DNA from: Dehalococcoidia bacterium
Lineage (GTDB): Bacteria > Chloroflexota > Dehalococcoidia > Tepidiformales > Tepidiformaceae
Reading direction: 5' to 3'
Length of the DNA: 64,000 bases
NCBI GenBank assembly: GCA_020847985.1
Contig: JADLBC010000060.1
Span: 1 to 64,000, forward strand
Under the pieces are notes generated by a model. It saw only the letters and a list, made by a program, of their open reading frames with translations. It searched no databases and was not told where the DNA came from. Positions 25,372 through 35,089 of this stretch are shown here, piece by piece. Each line of letters begins with the position of its first letter. Position 1 is the stretch's first letter. Made by a program: the position numbers and the translations under genes.

Positions 25372-26314
25372 GGCCGTGCGCGGGCATCAGGCTCGCGTCG
25401 GGGCTCAGGCAGCAACCGATGGCCTCGTGCAGTTCGCGTGTCTCGGGCTGCAGCGTGACGTGGCCGATGCCCCAGCGCTCGCGAAAAAGCGTCGCCAGGT
25501 CGGTGAGGATGTGCTCGGTGCAGTGCACATCGGCGACTTCGACGTGCGCGCTGAGCGCCGGGAAGCGGGGTGCGATCGCCCATACATGGACATCGTGCAG
25601 GGCGATGACACCGGGAACACTCCGGGAAGCCGCTACGATTTCCGCCGGATCGATGCCCGGTGGTGCACTCTCCAGCAGGATATCGGCCGCCTGCCGGAGG
25701 AGGATGAACGCGCGCGGCACGATGAAGGCGACGATGAGCAGGCCCGCGACCGTATCGGTGCCCTGCCACCCACCCAGCGCGATGAACCCCGCCGAGGCCA
25801 CGACGGCGACGGAGGTGAGCGCATCGGCGCCGGCTTCGAGCGTCGCCGCGCGGGCATTGAGGTTGTTGTGGCTGTGCGCGCGGAGCAGGCCCACGACCAG
25901 CAGGTTCACCGCGAGCCCGGCGACGCCGACCACCAGGACAGGCACCGGCTCCACCGTATGGGCATCGCCGAGACGGCCGGCGGATTCGAACACGATGTAG
26001 GCGGCGATGCCGAGCAGCAGCGTCACGTGCACGGGCACCGCCAACACTTCGAAGCGAGCGTAGCCGTAGGTGCGGCGTGCATCGGCGGGCCGCCGGCCGG
26101 CGGTGGCGGCCGCGAGCGCGAGAACCAGGCCCGCGGAATCGGCGAGCGCGTGCCCGGCATCGGAAAGGAGTGCCAGTGACCCGGCCCACCACGCCGTCGC
26201 GGCTTCGAGGACGACGAAGACGCCCGTGAGGGCCAGGCCGATGAGCAGGCGCCGCTCAAGCCCGCCCGCGTGCGCGCGATCGTGGTCGTGACCGTGTTCG
26301 TCGGGATTCGCCAC
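25361..26314 (-). CDS. Cation diffusion facilitator (CDF) metal exporter
   Basis: This 317-residue exporter has a His/Asp-rich N-terminus (DEHGHDHDRAHAG) and six transmembrane helices. TM2 carries HxxxD in SDAGHALADS and TM5 carries ExxxD in EAGADALTS, a combination I recall from CzcD-type Zn/Co/Cd exporters. A C-terminal cytoplasmic domain follows (HDVHVWAIAPRFPALSAHVEV). The GTG at 26314 (VANPDEHGHD) is chosen over the upstream start at 26431, which would overlap mfd. It exports divalent metal, most likely zinc, using a proton gradient. It is divergent from mfd. Confidence 0.88.
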   Translation of the reverse strand: MANPDEHGHDHDRAHAGGLERRLLIGLALTGVFVVLEAATAWWAGSLALLSDAGHALADSAGLVLALAAATAGRRPADARRTYGYARFEVLAVPVHVTLLLGIAAYIVFESAGRLGDAHTVEPVPVLVVGVAGLAVNLLVVGLLRAHSHNNLNARAATLEAGADALTSVAVVASAGFIALGGWQGTDTVAGLLIVAFIVPRAFILLRQAADILLESAPPGIDPAEIVAASRSVPGVIALHDVHVWAIAPRFPALSAHVEVADVHCTEHILTDLATLFRERWGIGHVTLQPETRELHEAIGCCLSPDASLMPAHGHGP

Positions 26315-26391
26315 AGAGTTCCAGCGTATCAATGCCCACGCGGCGGCGCTGAGCCCCGGTCTCACATCTCCGAAACGCTCTTTGCGATACG

Positions 26392-29300
26392 ATGACCGGT
26401 GGTTCGTCCCCCTCGGACAACGCAGGAGCACTCACCCTGCCAGGCGAAGTCGCGGGCATCCTTGGCCCGCTCTCCGAGACGATCGACAGCCACCGGCCCG
26501 CGCAGGGGAAACCGGTGCGCATCGGCATGCCCGAACAGGCCCGCGCGCCCGTCGCCGCCGCGCTCGCGGCACGCCATCCCGGTCCCACGCTGCTCCTCGT
26601 CGCGAACCCGGCGCGCGCCGGCGCGATGGTCGAAGAGCTGAGCCTCTTCCTCGCCGGGATCCCCCTCGCGCGGCTGCCCGAGCGCGAACGGCTGCCGTAC
26701 GAGTTCGTGCGCGACGACCCGCTCCTCGCGGTGGAACGCGCGCGGGCGCTGTCGCTGTTGCGGGGCGAAGGCGCGGCGCTTGTGGTCGCGAGCTGGGCGA
26801 GTGCCGCGGAGCATACGGCGGGGCCCGAGGTGGAGGCGGCGGGGCTCGATGTACGCGCGGGCGAATCGCATCCCCCGGGTGCGCTGATGGCGGCGCTCGA
26901 GGCGAGCGGCTACCTGGTCACGCACCTCGCCGACCGCCCGGGCACGGCGACCCGCCGCGGCGGTATCGTCGATGTCTTCCCCGCGGGCGACGACCAGTCC
27001 TACCGCATCGAGTTCTTCGGTGATGAAGTCGAGAGCATCCGCGTGCTCGACATCGCCACGCAGCGGAGCGTCCGCCGGATGCCCTCCGTGCACATCCCCC
27101 CGGCATCCACGAGCACCCACGAGGCGCGCGCCGCCGCGGGCACCCTGCTCGCGAGCCTCGACGCGAACGGCGACGGCGCCGAGCTCGTGATGGAGCAGCT
27201 CGAAATCCTCGCCGGCGGCGGACGTAGCGACTTCGAGGGCTTCTTCGAGCCGCTGCTCTACCGGGGCGATGCGCTCCACCACCTCGCGCCGGGCGCGCAG
27301 CTGCTCATCGAAGACCAGGAAGAGGGTGAGAACGCGCTCGCCACGCTGCTGGAGCACCAGGCGCGCACGCGTTCGGAGCTCGAACGCCGTGGCGCCATCC
27401 CCGAGGGGCTGCCGGCCGTCAGCAACGGCGTGGAACGGGTCGCGGCCGTGATCGACGAGGCTCCGCTCGTGGTGCACATCCAGCGTTTCGGTGTCGATGA
27501 GCTGGGGGCGAAGCGGCTGCCGGTCTCCGCCACGCCGAGTTTCGCCGGCCGGTTGCGGGCGCTCGTGCAGCAGGCCGATGCCTGGGCGAAGCAGGGCCGC
27601 GCCGTGGTCGTCGCGTCGCAACAGGCGCTGCGGCTGGTCGAGCTCGCCGATGCCGACGGGCTCCGGGGCGACCTCAGGCGCACGCTCGATGGGCCTCCGC
27701 GCGAGGGGACGGCGACCTTCGTGCCCGTGGCCGTGGGCGGCGGCTTCACCCTCGATGAGCGCCTCGTGTTCGTCACCGACGCGGAGATTTTCGGGTTCCG
27801 AAAGCGGCGCAAGCCCACGCGCAGCCGCAAGGGCGTCCGGCCCGACATCGTCTCGACGCTTGAGATCGGCGACTACCTGGTGCATGCCGACCACGGCATC
27901 GCGCGCTATGGCGGGCTCATGCGGCGCACCGTCGATGGCGTCGAACGCGAATACCTGGAACTCCAGTACGCCGAGCAGGACCGCATCTACGTCCCCGCCG
28001 ACCAGCTCGAGTCGGTGACGCGGTATGTGGGGCCGGCCGACCACCCGCCGTCGCTCACGCGCCTGGGTTCGCAGGACTGGGCGCGGGCCAAGCGCCGGGT
28101 GAAGGCAGCCGTGCTGGAGATGGCACAGGAACTGCTGGACCTCTACGCGCGTCGCGAAATGGCTCGCGGGCACGCCTTCGGCCCCGACAACGCCTGGCAG
28201 ATGGAGATGGAGGCCGCCTTCCCGTATGTCGAGACGCAGGACCAGATGGAGGCGATCGCCGAGGTGAAGGCCGACATGGAACGCCCGCGGCCCATGGACC
28301 GGCTCATCTGCGGCGACGTGGGTTATGGGAAGACGGAAGTCGCCATCCGGGCCGCATTTAAGGCGGTGGCTGATGGCAAGCAGGTGGCGGTGCTCGTACC
28401 CACGACGGTGCTCGCGGAGCAGCACGGGAGCACCTTCCGGGAGCGAACGGCCGGCTTCCCGGTGCGCGTGGAGGTGCTCTCGCGCTTTCGCAGCGAAGCC
28501 GAGCAGCGCGCCATCGTGAAGGCCGCGAACGCCGGCGAAGTCGACATCCTCGTGGGCACTCACCGCGTGATCAGCAGCGACGTGAACTTCAAGGACCTCG
28601 GGCTGGTGGTCATCGACGAGGAGCAGCGTTTCGGCGTGGGCCATAAGGAGCGGCTCAAGCATATGCGCGCCGAGGTGGACATGCTGACGCTGAGCGCGAC
28701 GCCCATCCCCCGCACGCTGCAGATGTCGCTCGCGGGCATTCGCGACATGAGCACGATTATGTCGCCGCCGGAGGAGCGGCTTCCCGTTCGCACCTACGTT
28801 CTGCAATGGGACGATGAGGTGCTGCGCGAGGCAATCGACCGCGAGCTGCAGCGCGGCGGGCAGGTGTACTTCGTCCACAACCGCGTGAACAACATCGAGC
28901 GCATCGTCTCGAAACTGCGCGACCTCGTACCGGAGGCGAGCATCACGGTCGGGCACGGTCAGATGCCGGAGGAGCAACTCGAACGGGTGATGATGGAGTT
29001 CGGCGCGGGCGAACACGACATCCTCGTCTGCACGACGATTATCGAGAGCGGCCTCGACATCCCGAACGCGAACACGATCATCATCAACAACGCCGACCGG
29101 TTCGGGCTGGCGCAGTTGTACCAGCTCCGCGGGCGCGTTGGGCGGGCGGCGAACCGTGCCTACGCCTATCTCGTGTACGAACGCGACCGGCAGATGAACG
29201 AGCACGCGCAGAAGCGGCTGGAGGCGATTTTCGAAGCCACCGAACTTGGCGCAGGCTTCCAGATTGCGTTGCGAGACCTGGAGATCCGCGGCGCCGGGAA

Positions 29301-29892
29301 CGTGCTCGGTACCGAGCAGAGCGGGCACATCGCCAGCGTCGGGTTCGACATGTATTCGAAGCTGCTGGCGGAAGCGGTGGCGGCGCTCAAGGCCGCGCGA
29401 CCCGGCGCCGAGCCCGGCCCGGAGCCGCTCGCTCCACCGCCTTCGGTCGATATCCCGCTCAGCGCGCACATCCCCGAGGCGTTCGTCGAGGACATCCACG
29501 CACGGCTGGCGCTGTACCAGCGGATCGCCCAGATCGAGTCGGCGGACGGCGTCGCGGGGATGCAGGCCGAACTGAAGGACCGCTTCGGCGAAGTCCCGCC
29601 CTCCGTGGAGAACCTCCTGTATGTCTCGCTCGTGAAGTCGGTGGCGCGGCGCGGCGGGGTCGAGAGCATCAAGACGGACGAGCAGATGTTCCACATCCGC
29701 ATCCGCGGCGGCACCACGGAGCGCGTGCGCGAGGCGATTGGGGCCCTCAACAGCAAGGCGTTCATGGTTGGCCCCAACCAGGTGCGCATCGACCGGGTGC
29801 AGGTGGCGGGCAACTGGCAGACGGTGCTCGTGCGGGCGCTGCGGGCGCTCATGGAGGCGAAGCGCCCGGCCGTGGCGCGCGCCGCCGGCTGA
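26392..29892 (+). CDS. mfd: Transcription-repair coupling factor
   Basis: Mfd removes RNA polymerase stalled at DNA lesions and recruits UvrA for nucleotide excision repair. The 1166-residue product has the full layout: an N-terminal UvrB-like region ([23 protein letters not shown]) and the RNA-polymerase-interacting domain with [13 protein letters not shown] (about residue 495). The helicase motor follows with [11 protein letters not shown] (about 643) and [15 protein letters not shown] (about 740), then [14 protein letters not shown], the TRG region and the C-terminal D7 domain ([22 protein letters not shown]). Length is normal. Confidence 0.97.
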   Translation: MTGGSSPSDNAGALTLPGEVAGILGPLSETIDSHRPAQGKPVRIGMPEQARAPVAAALAARHPGPTLLLVANPARAGAMVEELSLFLAGIPLARLPERERLPYEFVRDDPLLAVERARALSLLRGEGAALVVASWASAAEHTAGPEVEAAGLDVRAGESHPPGALMAALEASGYLVTHLADRPGTATRRGGIVDVFPAGDDQSYRIEFFGDEVESIRVLDIATQRSVRRMPSVHIPPASTSTHEARAAAGTLLASLDANGDGAELVMEQLEILAGGGRSDFEGFFEPLLYRGDALHHLAPGAQLLIEDQEEGENALATLLEHQARTRSELERRGAIPEGLPAVSNGVERVAAVIDEAPLVVHIQRFGVDELGAKRLPVSATPSFAGRLRALVQQADAWAKQGRAVVVASQQALRLVELADADGLRGDLRRTLDGPPREGTATFVPVAVGGGFTLDERLVFVTDAEIFGFRKRRKPTRSRKGVRPDIVSTLEIGDYLVHADHGIARYGGLMRRTVDGVEREYLELQYAEQDRIYVPADQLESVTRYVGPADHPPSLTRLGSQDWARAKRRVKAAVLEMAQELLDLYARREMARGHAFGPDNAWQMEMEAAFPYVETQDQMEAIAEVKADMERPRPMDRLICGDVGYGKTEVAIRAAFKAVADGKQVAVLVPTTVLAEQHGSTFRERTAGFPVRVEVLSRFRSEAEQRAIVKAANAGEVDILVGTHRVISSDVNFKDLGLVVIDEEQRFGVGHKERLKHMRAEVDMLTLSATPIPRTLQMSLAGIRDMSTIMSPPEERLPVRTYVLQWDDEVLREAIDRELQRGGQVYFVHNRVNNIERIVSKLRDLVPEASITVGHGQMPEEQLERVMMEFGAGEHDILVCTTIIESGLDIPNANTIIINNADRFGLAQLYQLRGRVGRAANRAYAYLVYERDRQMNEHAQKRLEAIFEATELGAGFQIALRDLEIRGAGNVLGTEQSGHIASVGFDMYSKLLAEAVAALKAARPGAEPGPEPLAPPPSVDIPLSAHIPEAFVEDIHARLALYQRIAQIESADGVAGMQAELKDRFGEVPPSVENLLYVSLVKSVARRGGVESIKTDEQMFHIRIRGGTTERVREAIGALNSKAFMVGPNQVRIDRVQVAGNWQTVLVRALRALMEAKRPAVARAAG

Positions 29893-29969
29893 TTCCGCGC
29901 GTCCGGGGCGAATGCGCCGCGCACGGCGAAGACGAACGGCGCGTACACTCCCGTGCCGGAGGGATCGCC

Positions 29970-30338
29970 GTGCCGATTGTCGTCGAACGCAGTTTCACCA
30001 TCGAACGCGGGAGCGCGCGCGAATTCGAGCGCCTCTCGCGGGAGCACATCTGGCCGTACATGGAGGCTCGCGGATGCAAGATCCTCGGGCTGTTCACGAA
30101 CGTGCACGGCGGGCCGAGCAACGAAGTCACGCTGCTCACGGCGTACGAATCGCTCGCGCACTGGGAGGATACGCGGCTTGAGGGCCCCGTCCCCGCGGGC
30201 AGTCCGCCGGAGCTGGAGGTGCTGCGGAAGGCGGCGCACGAAGCGAACCAGGCCCGCACCAAGCTCACCCTCGTCTCCCAGACGCGGGTGCTCGGGCTCA
30301 TCACGAAGGCCGTCGACCTCGGCGTGCGGCGCGCCTGA
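29970..30338 (+). CDS. NIPSNAP-like protein
   Basis: This 122-residue product has the ferredoxin-like dimeric alpha+beta barrel pattern of the NIPSNAP family (VVERSFTIERGSAREFERL; EVTLLTAYESLAHWED). The start is GTG at 29970, behind CCGGAGGGA. Members are small and of unknown function in bacteria; some assist quinone or polyketide chemistry. It follows mfd by 77 bases and may be co-transcribed. Confidence 0.75.
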   Translation: MPIVVERSFTIERGSAREFERLSREHIWPYMEARGCKILGLFTNVHGGPSNEVTLLTAYESLAHWEDTRLEGPVPAGSPPELEVLRKAAHEANQARTKLTLVSQTRVLGLITKAVDLGVRRA

Positions 30339-30347
30339 ACAGCGAAA

Positions 30348-30376
30348 CGCCCGGCCCTCGTGACGAGGGCCGGGCG
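30348..30376. terminator. Perfect 13-bp hairpin between convergent genes
   Basis: CGCCCGGCCCTCG (30348-30360) and CGAGGGCCGGGCG (30364-30376) form a perfect 13-bp stem with a TGA loop, 10 bases after the NIPSNAP stop and 32 bases before the stop of the convergent DUF4395 gene. It could terminate both directions. No U-run is present. Confidence 0.6.
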
Positions 30377-30408
30377 CTCCATCGGGGGGTCTCCGAATCG
30401 AGTGGGGG

Positions 30409-30912
30409 TCAGGCGCCGCCGGAAAGGGGCGCGCGCCGTTTGGTGATGTCCATGCACGCCTCGCAGGCGGATTCGGGGATGAGGCCGATGCGCATCAGGA
30501 TGGCGAACATCTTGCAGCCGAGGCAGAAGCCCACGAACGCCTCCAGCGAGGCCGCGAAGAGGATGCCGCCGACGAGCACGAAGGCCGCGAGTTCGTATCC
30601 GAAACCGTAGGCGAGCACGACCGCGGCGACCGACAGCGTCGCGCCGATGCCCTGGGCGAAACGCTTCGGCGGGCCGGCCACCGGACGTTCGGCGATGCCG
30701 CTGAGCGGGACGATGACGCGCGTCACGAGCAGCGCGAGCGGGCTGACCTTCGGGCCAGTCAGGACCCGGGCCAGGAACCCGAACGCGAGCGGCAGCAATA
30801 GCCACGTTTGCTGCGTGGCGAGCGTGAGCAGACAGAGCGCGACCACGCCACCGGCCACCATGCGGGCGGCGATTTCGTTGGCGGGGTCGGGGAAGCGGAA
30901 CAGTTCGCGCAT
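30409..30912 (-). CDS. DUF4395 integral membrane protein
   Basis: This 167-residue membrane protein has four hydrophobic segments (VVALCLLTLATQQTWLLLP; ALLVTRVIVPL; TLSVAAVVLAYGFGYELAAFVLV; LFAASLEAFVGF). It ends with the characteristic CLGCKMF and CEACMDI cysteine pairs, which match DUF4395 (family of unknown function). The cysteines suggest a redox or metal role, but this is inference. It is divergent from the FtsB-like gene. The 219-base gap between the two holds no recognisable RNA or ORF. Confidence 0.82.
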   Translation of the reverse strand: MRELFRFPDPANEIAARMVAGGVVALCLLTLATQQTWLLLPLAFGFLARVLTGPKVSPLALLVTRVIVPLSGIAERPVAGPPKRFAQGIGATLSVAAVVLAYGFGYELAAFVLVGGILFAASLEAFVGFCLGCKMFAILMRIGLIPESACEACMDITKRRAPLSGGA

Positions 30913-31131
30913 GGGCCGTTCGTCCTATTGCTGACTCAGTTGCTCAACAATATCGACAAAGGGGCGGCGGCGCAACCCCCCGTGACGGTAAGGACAACGA
31001 ACACGCCCCAATCCGCTGCGTAGCCGCGCGGCGTTGCCGCAGGTAAAACGGGCAATTCCGCGAATGCAGGGGCGGCAGGGGTAAAGCCCTTGAACCTTGA
31101 TCGCTCCCCGCGTAGGTTGTGACAGATTCGG

Positions 31132-31473
31132 ATGACTGTATTCAGGAAGAGCCGAGGACGAATCATCTTCCTCGCTGGCGTTGCGCTGGCGTGTTACTTC
31201 ATCTACAGCGCCGTCTCCGGGGCGGTCCAGAATCACCGGCTCGACCAGGAGCGGCGAGACGCCGAGCAGCAGGTGCGCGACCTCCAGGAGAAGAAGGCCT
31301 ACCTCCAGGCCGTGAAGGACTACGTCTCTAGCGACGCCTACGTCGAGCAGGAGGCGCGCCGCCAGCTCGGGTACACGAAGGACGGCGAGATCGCCTTCGC
31401 CATCGTGAGCCCGCCCGCTCCCGCCGCCACGGCCGCCGCCGGGGACTGGTGGCAGCGCCTTTTCCCGCGCTAA
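31132..31473 (+). CDS. FtsB/DivIC-family septum formation initiator
   Basis: This 113-residue bitopic protein has a cytoplasmic start MTVFRKSRGRI, one transmembrane helix (IIFLAGVALACYFIYSAV) and a leucine-zipper-like coiled coil (LDQERRDAEQQVRDLQEKKAYLQ). The family ending EARRQLGYTKDGEIAFAI follows. FtsB/DivIC proteins link early and late division proteins in the divisome. It is followed four bases later by tilS, so the two are probably one transcript. Confidence 0.87.
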   Translation: MTVFRKSRGRIIFLAGVALACYFIYSAVSGAVQNHRLDQERRDAEQQVRDLQEKKAYLQAVKDYVSSDAYVEQEARRQLGYTKDGEIAFAIVSPPAPAATAAAGDWWQRLFPR

Positions 31474-31477
31474 CCGC

Positions 31478-32842
31478 ATGACACCGCTCGCCGCGCGCGT
31501 TTCCCGCTTCGCGGACCAGGAGCGCATGTTCCGGCGCACGAAGCGCGTGCTCGCGGCCGTCTCCGGCGGGCCCGATTCGGTCGCGTTGCTGCTGGTGCTG
31601 CTGGAAATACGCGAGCGCTTCGGACTGACCGTGCAGGCATGCCACTTCGACCATCAGCTGCGGCCGGGTTCGCGCGACGACCTCGAATTCGTGCGCGAGC
31701 TCTGCACCACGCTGGATGTGCCGTGTTTCTCTGGCGAAGGCGACGTCCGGGGCGTCGCGCGGCAGCAGCGGCGTTCGATCGAAGACGCGGCGCGGATGAT
31801 GCGCTACCAGTTTCTCGCTTTCGTGGCGGGCGAGAAGCAGGCCGATTGCGTGGCCACAGGGCACACCGCCGGCGACCAGGCCGAGACGGTGCTCATGCGC
31901 ATCCTCCGGGGGACCGGCGTGCGCGGCATCCGCGGCATGCTCCCCGTGAGCGACCTGCCCGGGAGCGCGATGCGGCTGGTGCGCCCCCTGCTCGTGGCCT
32001 CGAGGGAGGAGACGCTGGCGATGTGCGGGGCCGCCGGTATCGCGCCGCGCATGGACCCCACGAATGCTGAGCACTCGGCCACCCGCAACCGCGTGCGAGG
32101 GGCCATCCTTCCCGCGCTCCGGTCCGAGAACCCATCGGTCGATGCCGCCCTCCGTGGTCTCGCGGCCAGCGCCCGCGAAATCTTCGCCGATGTCGAGCGC
32201 GCGGCGAACGGCGCCAGCCCGGCCGAACGCGGTGCAATGGGCGCGGTCTACGCGACCAGCACACTGCGGGCACTGCCGGCTGAAGCGCTGACGCTGGTCA
32301 TCGAACGGGAGGCGGCGTTTTCGAAACTCGACCCCGACGTGAACCGCACGCGCATTGAGAACGCCCTCCGCGTGCTCGCGACCGGGCACGGGGAGGTGGC
32401 GTTCGGACAGGCCCTGCTGGAGGCGTCGTGCGGGTGGACGCGCATCGGGCCGGTGGTCGAGCGGGAACCGTTCGAGGCGAAGGTGCTCAACGTACCCGGC
32501 GCGACCCTCGCCGGCCCGTGGCGGGTCGAGGTCTCCACCAGCGAACTCGAGGCGCGCCCCGGGGCGTCGCTGGCGGCCATCGATGCGAACCGCGTGCGCG
32601 GCGTGCTGCGCGTGCGGCCCCTCGCCGCGGGCGACCGCATCGCCTACCACGGCATCGAACGGAAGGTGGCCGATGTCTTCGCGCAGGCGAAGGTGCCGCG
32701 CTGGGAGCGGGCGGGCGCGCTCGCGATCACCGACGGGAGCGGCGTGCAGGCCGTGGTCTTGCCGCGCCGGACCTTCGAGGCCGCGCACTCCCCGGAGCCG
32801 GACCCCTACTTCATCCGCGTGAGCGCCACGCCCCCGCGCTAA
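31478..32842 (+). CDS. tilS: tRNA(Ile)-lysidine synthetase
   Basis: TilS converts C34 of the tRNA-Ile CAU anticodon to lysidine, giving AUA recognition. The 454-residue product has the PP-loop SGGPDS (residues 29-34) in the N-terminal ATP-pyrophosphatase domain. ACHFDHQLRPGSRDDLEFV and GHTAGDQAETVLMRILRG complete that domain, and a TilS substrate-binding and C-terminal domain follows (LRVRPLAAGDRI). Length is normal. It starts just after the FtsB-like gene. Its stop codon overlaps that of the convergent PPOX-family gene by three bases. Confidence 0.94.
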   Translation: MTPLAARVSRFADQERMFRRTKRVLAAVSGGPDSVALLLVLLEIRERFGLTVQACHFDHQLRPGSRDDLEFVRELCTTLDVPCFSGEGDVRGVARQQRRSIEDAARMMRYQFLAFVAGEKQADCVATGHTAGDQAETVLMRILRGTGVRGIRGMLPVSDLPGSAMRLVRPLLVASREETLAMCGAAGIAPRMDPTNAEHSATRNRVRGAILPALRSENPSVDAALRGLAASAREIFADVERAANGASPAERGAMGAVYATSTLRALPAEALTLVIEREAAFSKLDPDVNRTRIENALRVLATGHGEVAFGQALLEASCGWTRIGPVVEREPFEAKVLNVPGATLAGPWRVEVSTSELEARPGASLAAIDANRVRGVLRVRPLAAGDRIAYHGIERKVADVFAQAKVPRWERAGALAITDGSGVQAVVLPRRTFEAAHSPEPDPYFIRVSATPPR

Positions 32843-33258
32843 GGCGCCGACGAACGGATACGCGTGGGCGTGATCTCGATGAGCACCCAGTACGCATCGC
32901 CGGCCCGCGCCCACTGCTTGAGCGTCTCGGATGCCTTCGGTTCGCCGTAGTAGCGCGGCGCGAGGCGCGACGCGAGTTCGAAGCCGCCCTCGTCGAGGAT
33001 GGCGGCGGTTCCTTCGATCGTGACCCACGCCTCGGGCACGCCGACCGCCTCCTCCACGGTGAGGGCGACGCGGTTGTCCCGCTGGATGTTGCGCACCTTC
33101 TGGACACTTCGCGACGAGAACACGCGCGCGGTGACGCCATCCCATTCGAACCAGACGGGCACCACGGTGGGGGCGCCTCCGGCGGTCAGGGTGGCGAGCT
33201 TGGCGATGCGCACCTCGCGCAGGAAGGCGTCCCGCTGTTCACGACTCATCGAGGCCAT
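32839..33258 (-). CDS. PPOX-class (pyridoxamine-5'-phosphate-oxidase-like) flavin/F420-binding protein
   Basis: This 139-residue split-barrel protein has the motif AKLATLTAGGAPTVVPVWFEW, the FSSRSVQKVRNIQRDNRVAL strand pair and AWVTIEGTAAIL, as in the F420-dependent/PPOX-class families. It may bind F420, FMN or haem and carry out hydride-transfer chemistry. Substrate is unknown. Start is ATG 33258 or the in-frame ATG at 33249. Its stop overlaps the tilS stop. Confidence 0.85.
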   Translation of the reverse strand: MASMSREQRDAFLREVRIAKLATLTAGGAPTVVPVWFEWDGVTARVFSSRSVQKVRNIQRDNRVALTVEEAVGVPEAWVTIEGTAAILDEGGFELASRLAPRYYGEPKASETLKQWARAGDAYWVLIEITPTRIRSSAP

Positions 33259-33314
33259 TCGTCACCCTCCCTTGCCGGTGTGCCGGCAGATATGCGGCGG
33301 CTGGACGCCCGGCG

Positions 33315-34085
33315 CTACCGGAGGCGCCGGAACCACTGGTCGAGAACCCCGTGGAGCGCGGGTTTCGCGATGAGCAGGCCGGCGACGTACGGGTCCGGCT
33401 GGTTGAAGCGCATCGGGTGGCCGAGGACATCGGTCACGCGCAGGCCGGCGGCCTTGCAGAGCGCGACGCCGGCCGCGACATCCCACTCGGCGCGCCCGTA
33501 GCCGGAGAGGCAGGCATCGCCCTGGCCGGTCGCGAGCCGCGCCAGCCGGTAGGCCACGCTGCCCACGGCGGATGTCTTCGCACCCTTCGGGAGCGGTGGC
33601 ACTTCGTTCCAGCGCTTCTCGTTCCGGCCCACGAGGACGGTGAAGTGGGGTGTGAGCAGCCCGGGCGGCGACTCCTCCGCGCCCACGCAGATTGCCGCCT
33701 GGAGGTCGTCCGCGGCGGGGTTGTAGACGACGCCGAGCACGGGCTCGCCGTTCGCCACCAGGGCCACGGAGACCGCGTATTCGGGCACGCCCATGAGGAA
33801 TTCGCGCGTGCCGTCGATCGGATCGACCACCCACGTGCGGTCGCAGCCAAGGCGGTCGGCGGTATCGGTGTGCTCTTCGCTGAGCCAGCCATCGGACGGG
33901 AACGCCTTCGTCAGGGCCGCGTGCAGCATCTCGGCGGCGCGGATATCGGCCTCGGAAACGAGTTCGCGGCCGTCCTTGTGGCCGTAGCGGAGCCCTTCGC
34001 GGCGCATGCGCAGCACCTCGTCGCCCGCGGCGCGCGTGGCTTCGGTGGCGATGCGCAGTTCTTCGGCGTATTCGTGTTCCGCCAT
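33315..34085 (-). CDS. CysQ / inositol monophosphatase-family phosphatase
   Basis: This 256-residue Li-sensitive-type phosphatase has the metal-binding motif DPIDGTREFLMGVPEY, with an upstream SEEHTDTADRLG region and a WDVAAGVALCKAAGLRVTD motif near the C-terminus. 3'(2'),5'-bisphosphate nucleotidase (CysQ) activity or inositol-phosphate phosphatase activity is likely. Sequence alone does not separate them. The ATG at 34085 (MAEHEYAEE) is chosen because the upstream 36 residues overlap the LLM gene. Confidence 0.88.
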   Translation of the reverse strand: MAEHEYAEELRIATEATRAAGDEVLRMRREGLRYGHKDGRELVSEADIRAAEMLHAALTKAFPSDGWLSEEHTDTADRLGCDRTWVVDPIDGTREFLMGVPEYAVSVALVANGEPVLGVVYNPAADDLQAAICVGAEESPPGLLTPHFTVLVGRNEKRWNEVPPLPKGAKTSAVGSVAYRLARLATGQGDACLSGYGRAEWDVAAGVALCKAAGLRVTDVLGHPMRFNQPDPYVAGLLIAKPALHGVLDQWFRRLR

Positions 34086-34093
34086 CGGCTCCC

Positions 34094-34999
34094 TCAGGCG
34101 AAGGCGGCGAAGATCTCCTCGAAGGCCTTCGCCTGCCCGCCCTTCGTGGACGACGGTACCAGTATCGGCGTCTTCACACCGGCGGCGAACCACGCCTCAA
34201 GCCCCTCCATCACGTCCTTGCGCGTGCCGAAGAGGGTCGCATCGGCGAGCCAGCGGTCGGTCATGAGCCCGGGCAGGGCGTCGCGGTCGCGGGCCTCCAG
34301 CGCCTTCTCGACGGCGGCCATCTCCTCGACGTAGCCCGCTTCCTTCCAGTAGTTCCGGTAGTTCGGAAGCATGAGGTAGCCGAGGAGCTGCTTGCGCATG
34401 ACCGCGGCGGCCGCGTCGCGGTCGTCGTCGATGCAGGTGCGGAGCATGTCGCCGATGAAGAAGTCGCCGGCCTGCCGCTCGGCCGGGATGTGCGAAAGCG
34501 AGGCGGCCATGTGCGACCGGGAGGCGTTCGCCCAGGCGGCGCCATCGCCGATTTCAACCGAGAGCCCGACCATCTTCGTGCGCAATGTCGCGAGCACCAC
34601 CGGCGGGAGTGGCCCGACCTGCTGCTCGGCCGCGCGCAGCCCGGCGACGTAGTTGCGGATATCGGACAGGGGCTTGCCGGTGGCGACGCCAAGCCGCCGG
34701 TTCGAAGGCTCGTGGCTCACGCCAATTCCCAGGACGAAGCGTCCGCCGCTGATCTCGTGGATGTAGGCCGCCGACTGGGCGAGGTCGAACGCGGTGCGGT
34801 AGTAGATGGGCAGCACCATCGTGCCGAAGCGGATCTCGTTCGTGGCGGTGGCCATCGAAAGGCAGAGGCCCATGCTGTCGCCGAAGCTGGCGCAATAGAT
34901 GCCCTGGAAGCCGCGGCGTTCGATATCGGCGGCGAGTTCGACAGTCCATTTGCGGCGGCCGGGTACGGCGGCGAGGGCGAGAGCGGGCATCTGCGGCAC
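34094..34999 (-). CDS. LLM-class flavin-dependent oxidoreductase
   Basis: This 301-residue enzyme shows the LLM barrel motifs (ADIERRGFQGIYCASF; IRFGTMVLPIYYRTAFDLAQSAAYIHEISGGRFVLGIGVSHEP). It is a distinct paralogue from the one at 3556-4506. The GTG at 34999 has GGAG seven bases upstream. The reaction is unknown: F420 or FMN hydride transfer or monooxygenation. It precedes the phosphatase gene with an 8-base gap, suggesting one transcript. Confidence 0.84.
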   Translation of the reverse strand: MPQMPALALAAVPGRRKWTVELAADIERRGFQGIYCASFGDSMGLCLSMATATNEIRFGTMVLPIYYRTAFDLAQSAAYIHEISGGRFVLGIGVSHEPSNRRLGVATGKPLSDIRNYVAGLRAAEQQVGPLPPVVLATLRTKMVGLSVEIGDGAAWANASRSHMAASLSHIPAERQAGDFFIGDMLRTCIDDDRDAAAAVMRKQLLGYLMLPNYRNYWKEAGYVEEMAAVEKALEARDRDALPGLMTDRWLADATLFGTRKDVMEGLEAWFAAGVKTPILVPSSTKGGQAKAFEEIFAAFA

Positions 35000-35089
35000 A
35001 GGGAAGCTCCGGGCTGGGGATTTCGCCCGATTATCGCGGACGGGCGCGACATGGGGCAGCGGCCGCTCCGTGCTGTGCGAACGCGGCCG

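Noticed and set aside
26362-29694. 1110-residue minus-strand ORF
   Set aside because: Antisense of mfd in a GC-rich gene. Composition is Arg/His/Val-rich and there are no family motifs.
30922-30958. TGACTCA-containing semi-palindromic sequence upstream of the DUF4395 gene
   Set aside because: A short palindrome is expected by chance here, with no second copy and no matching promoter geometry.
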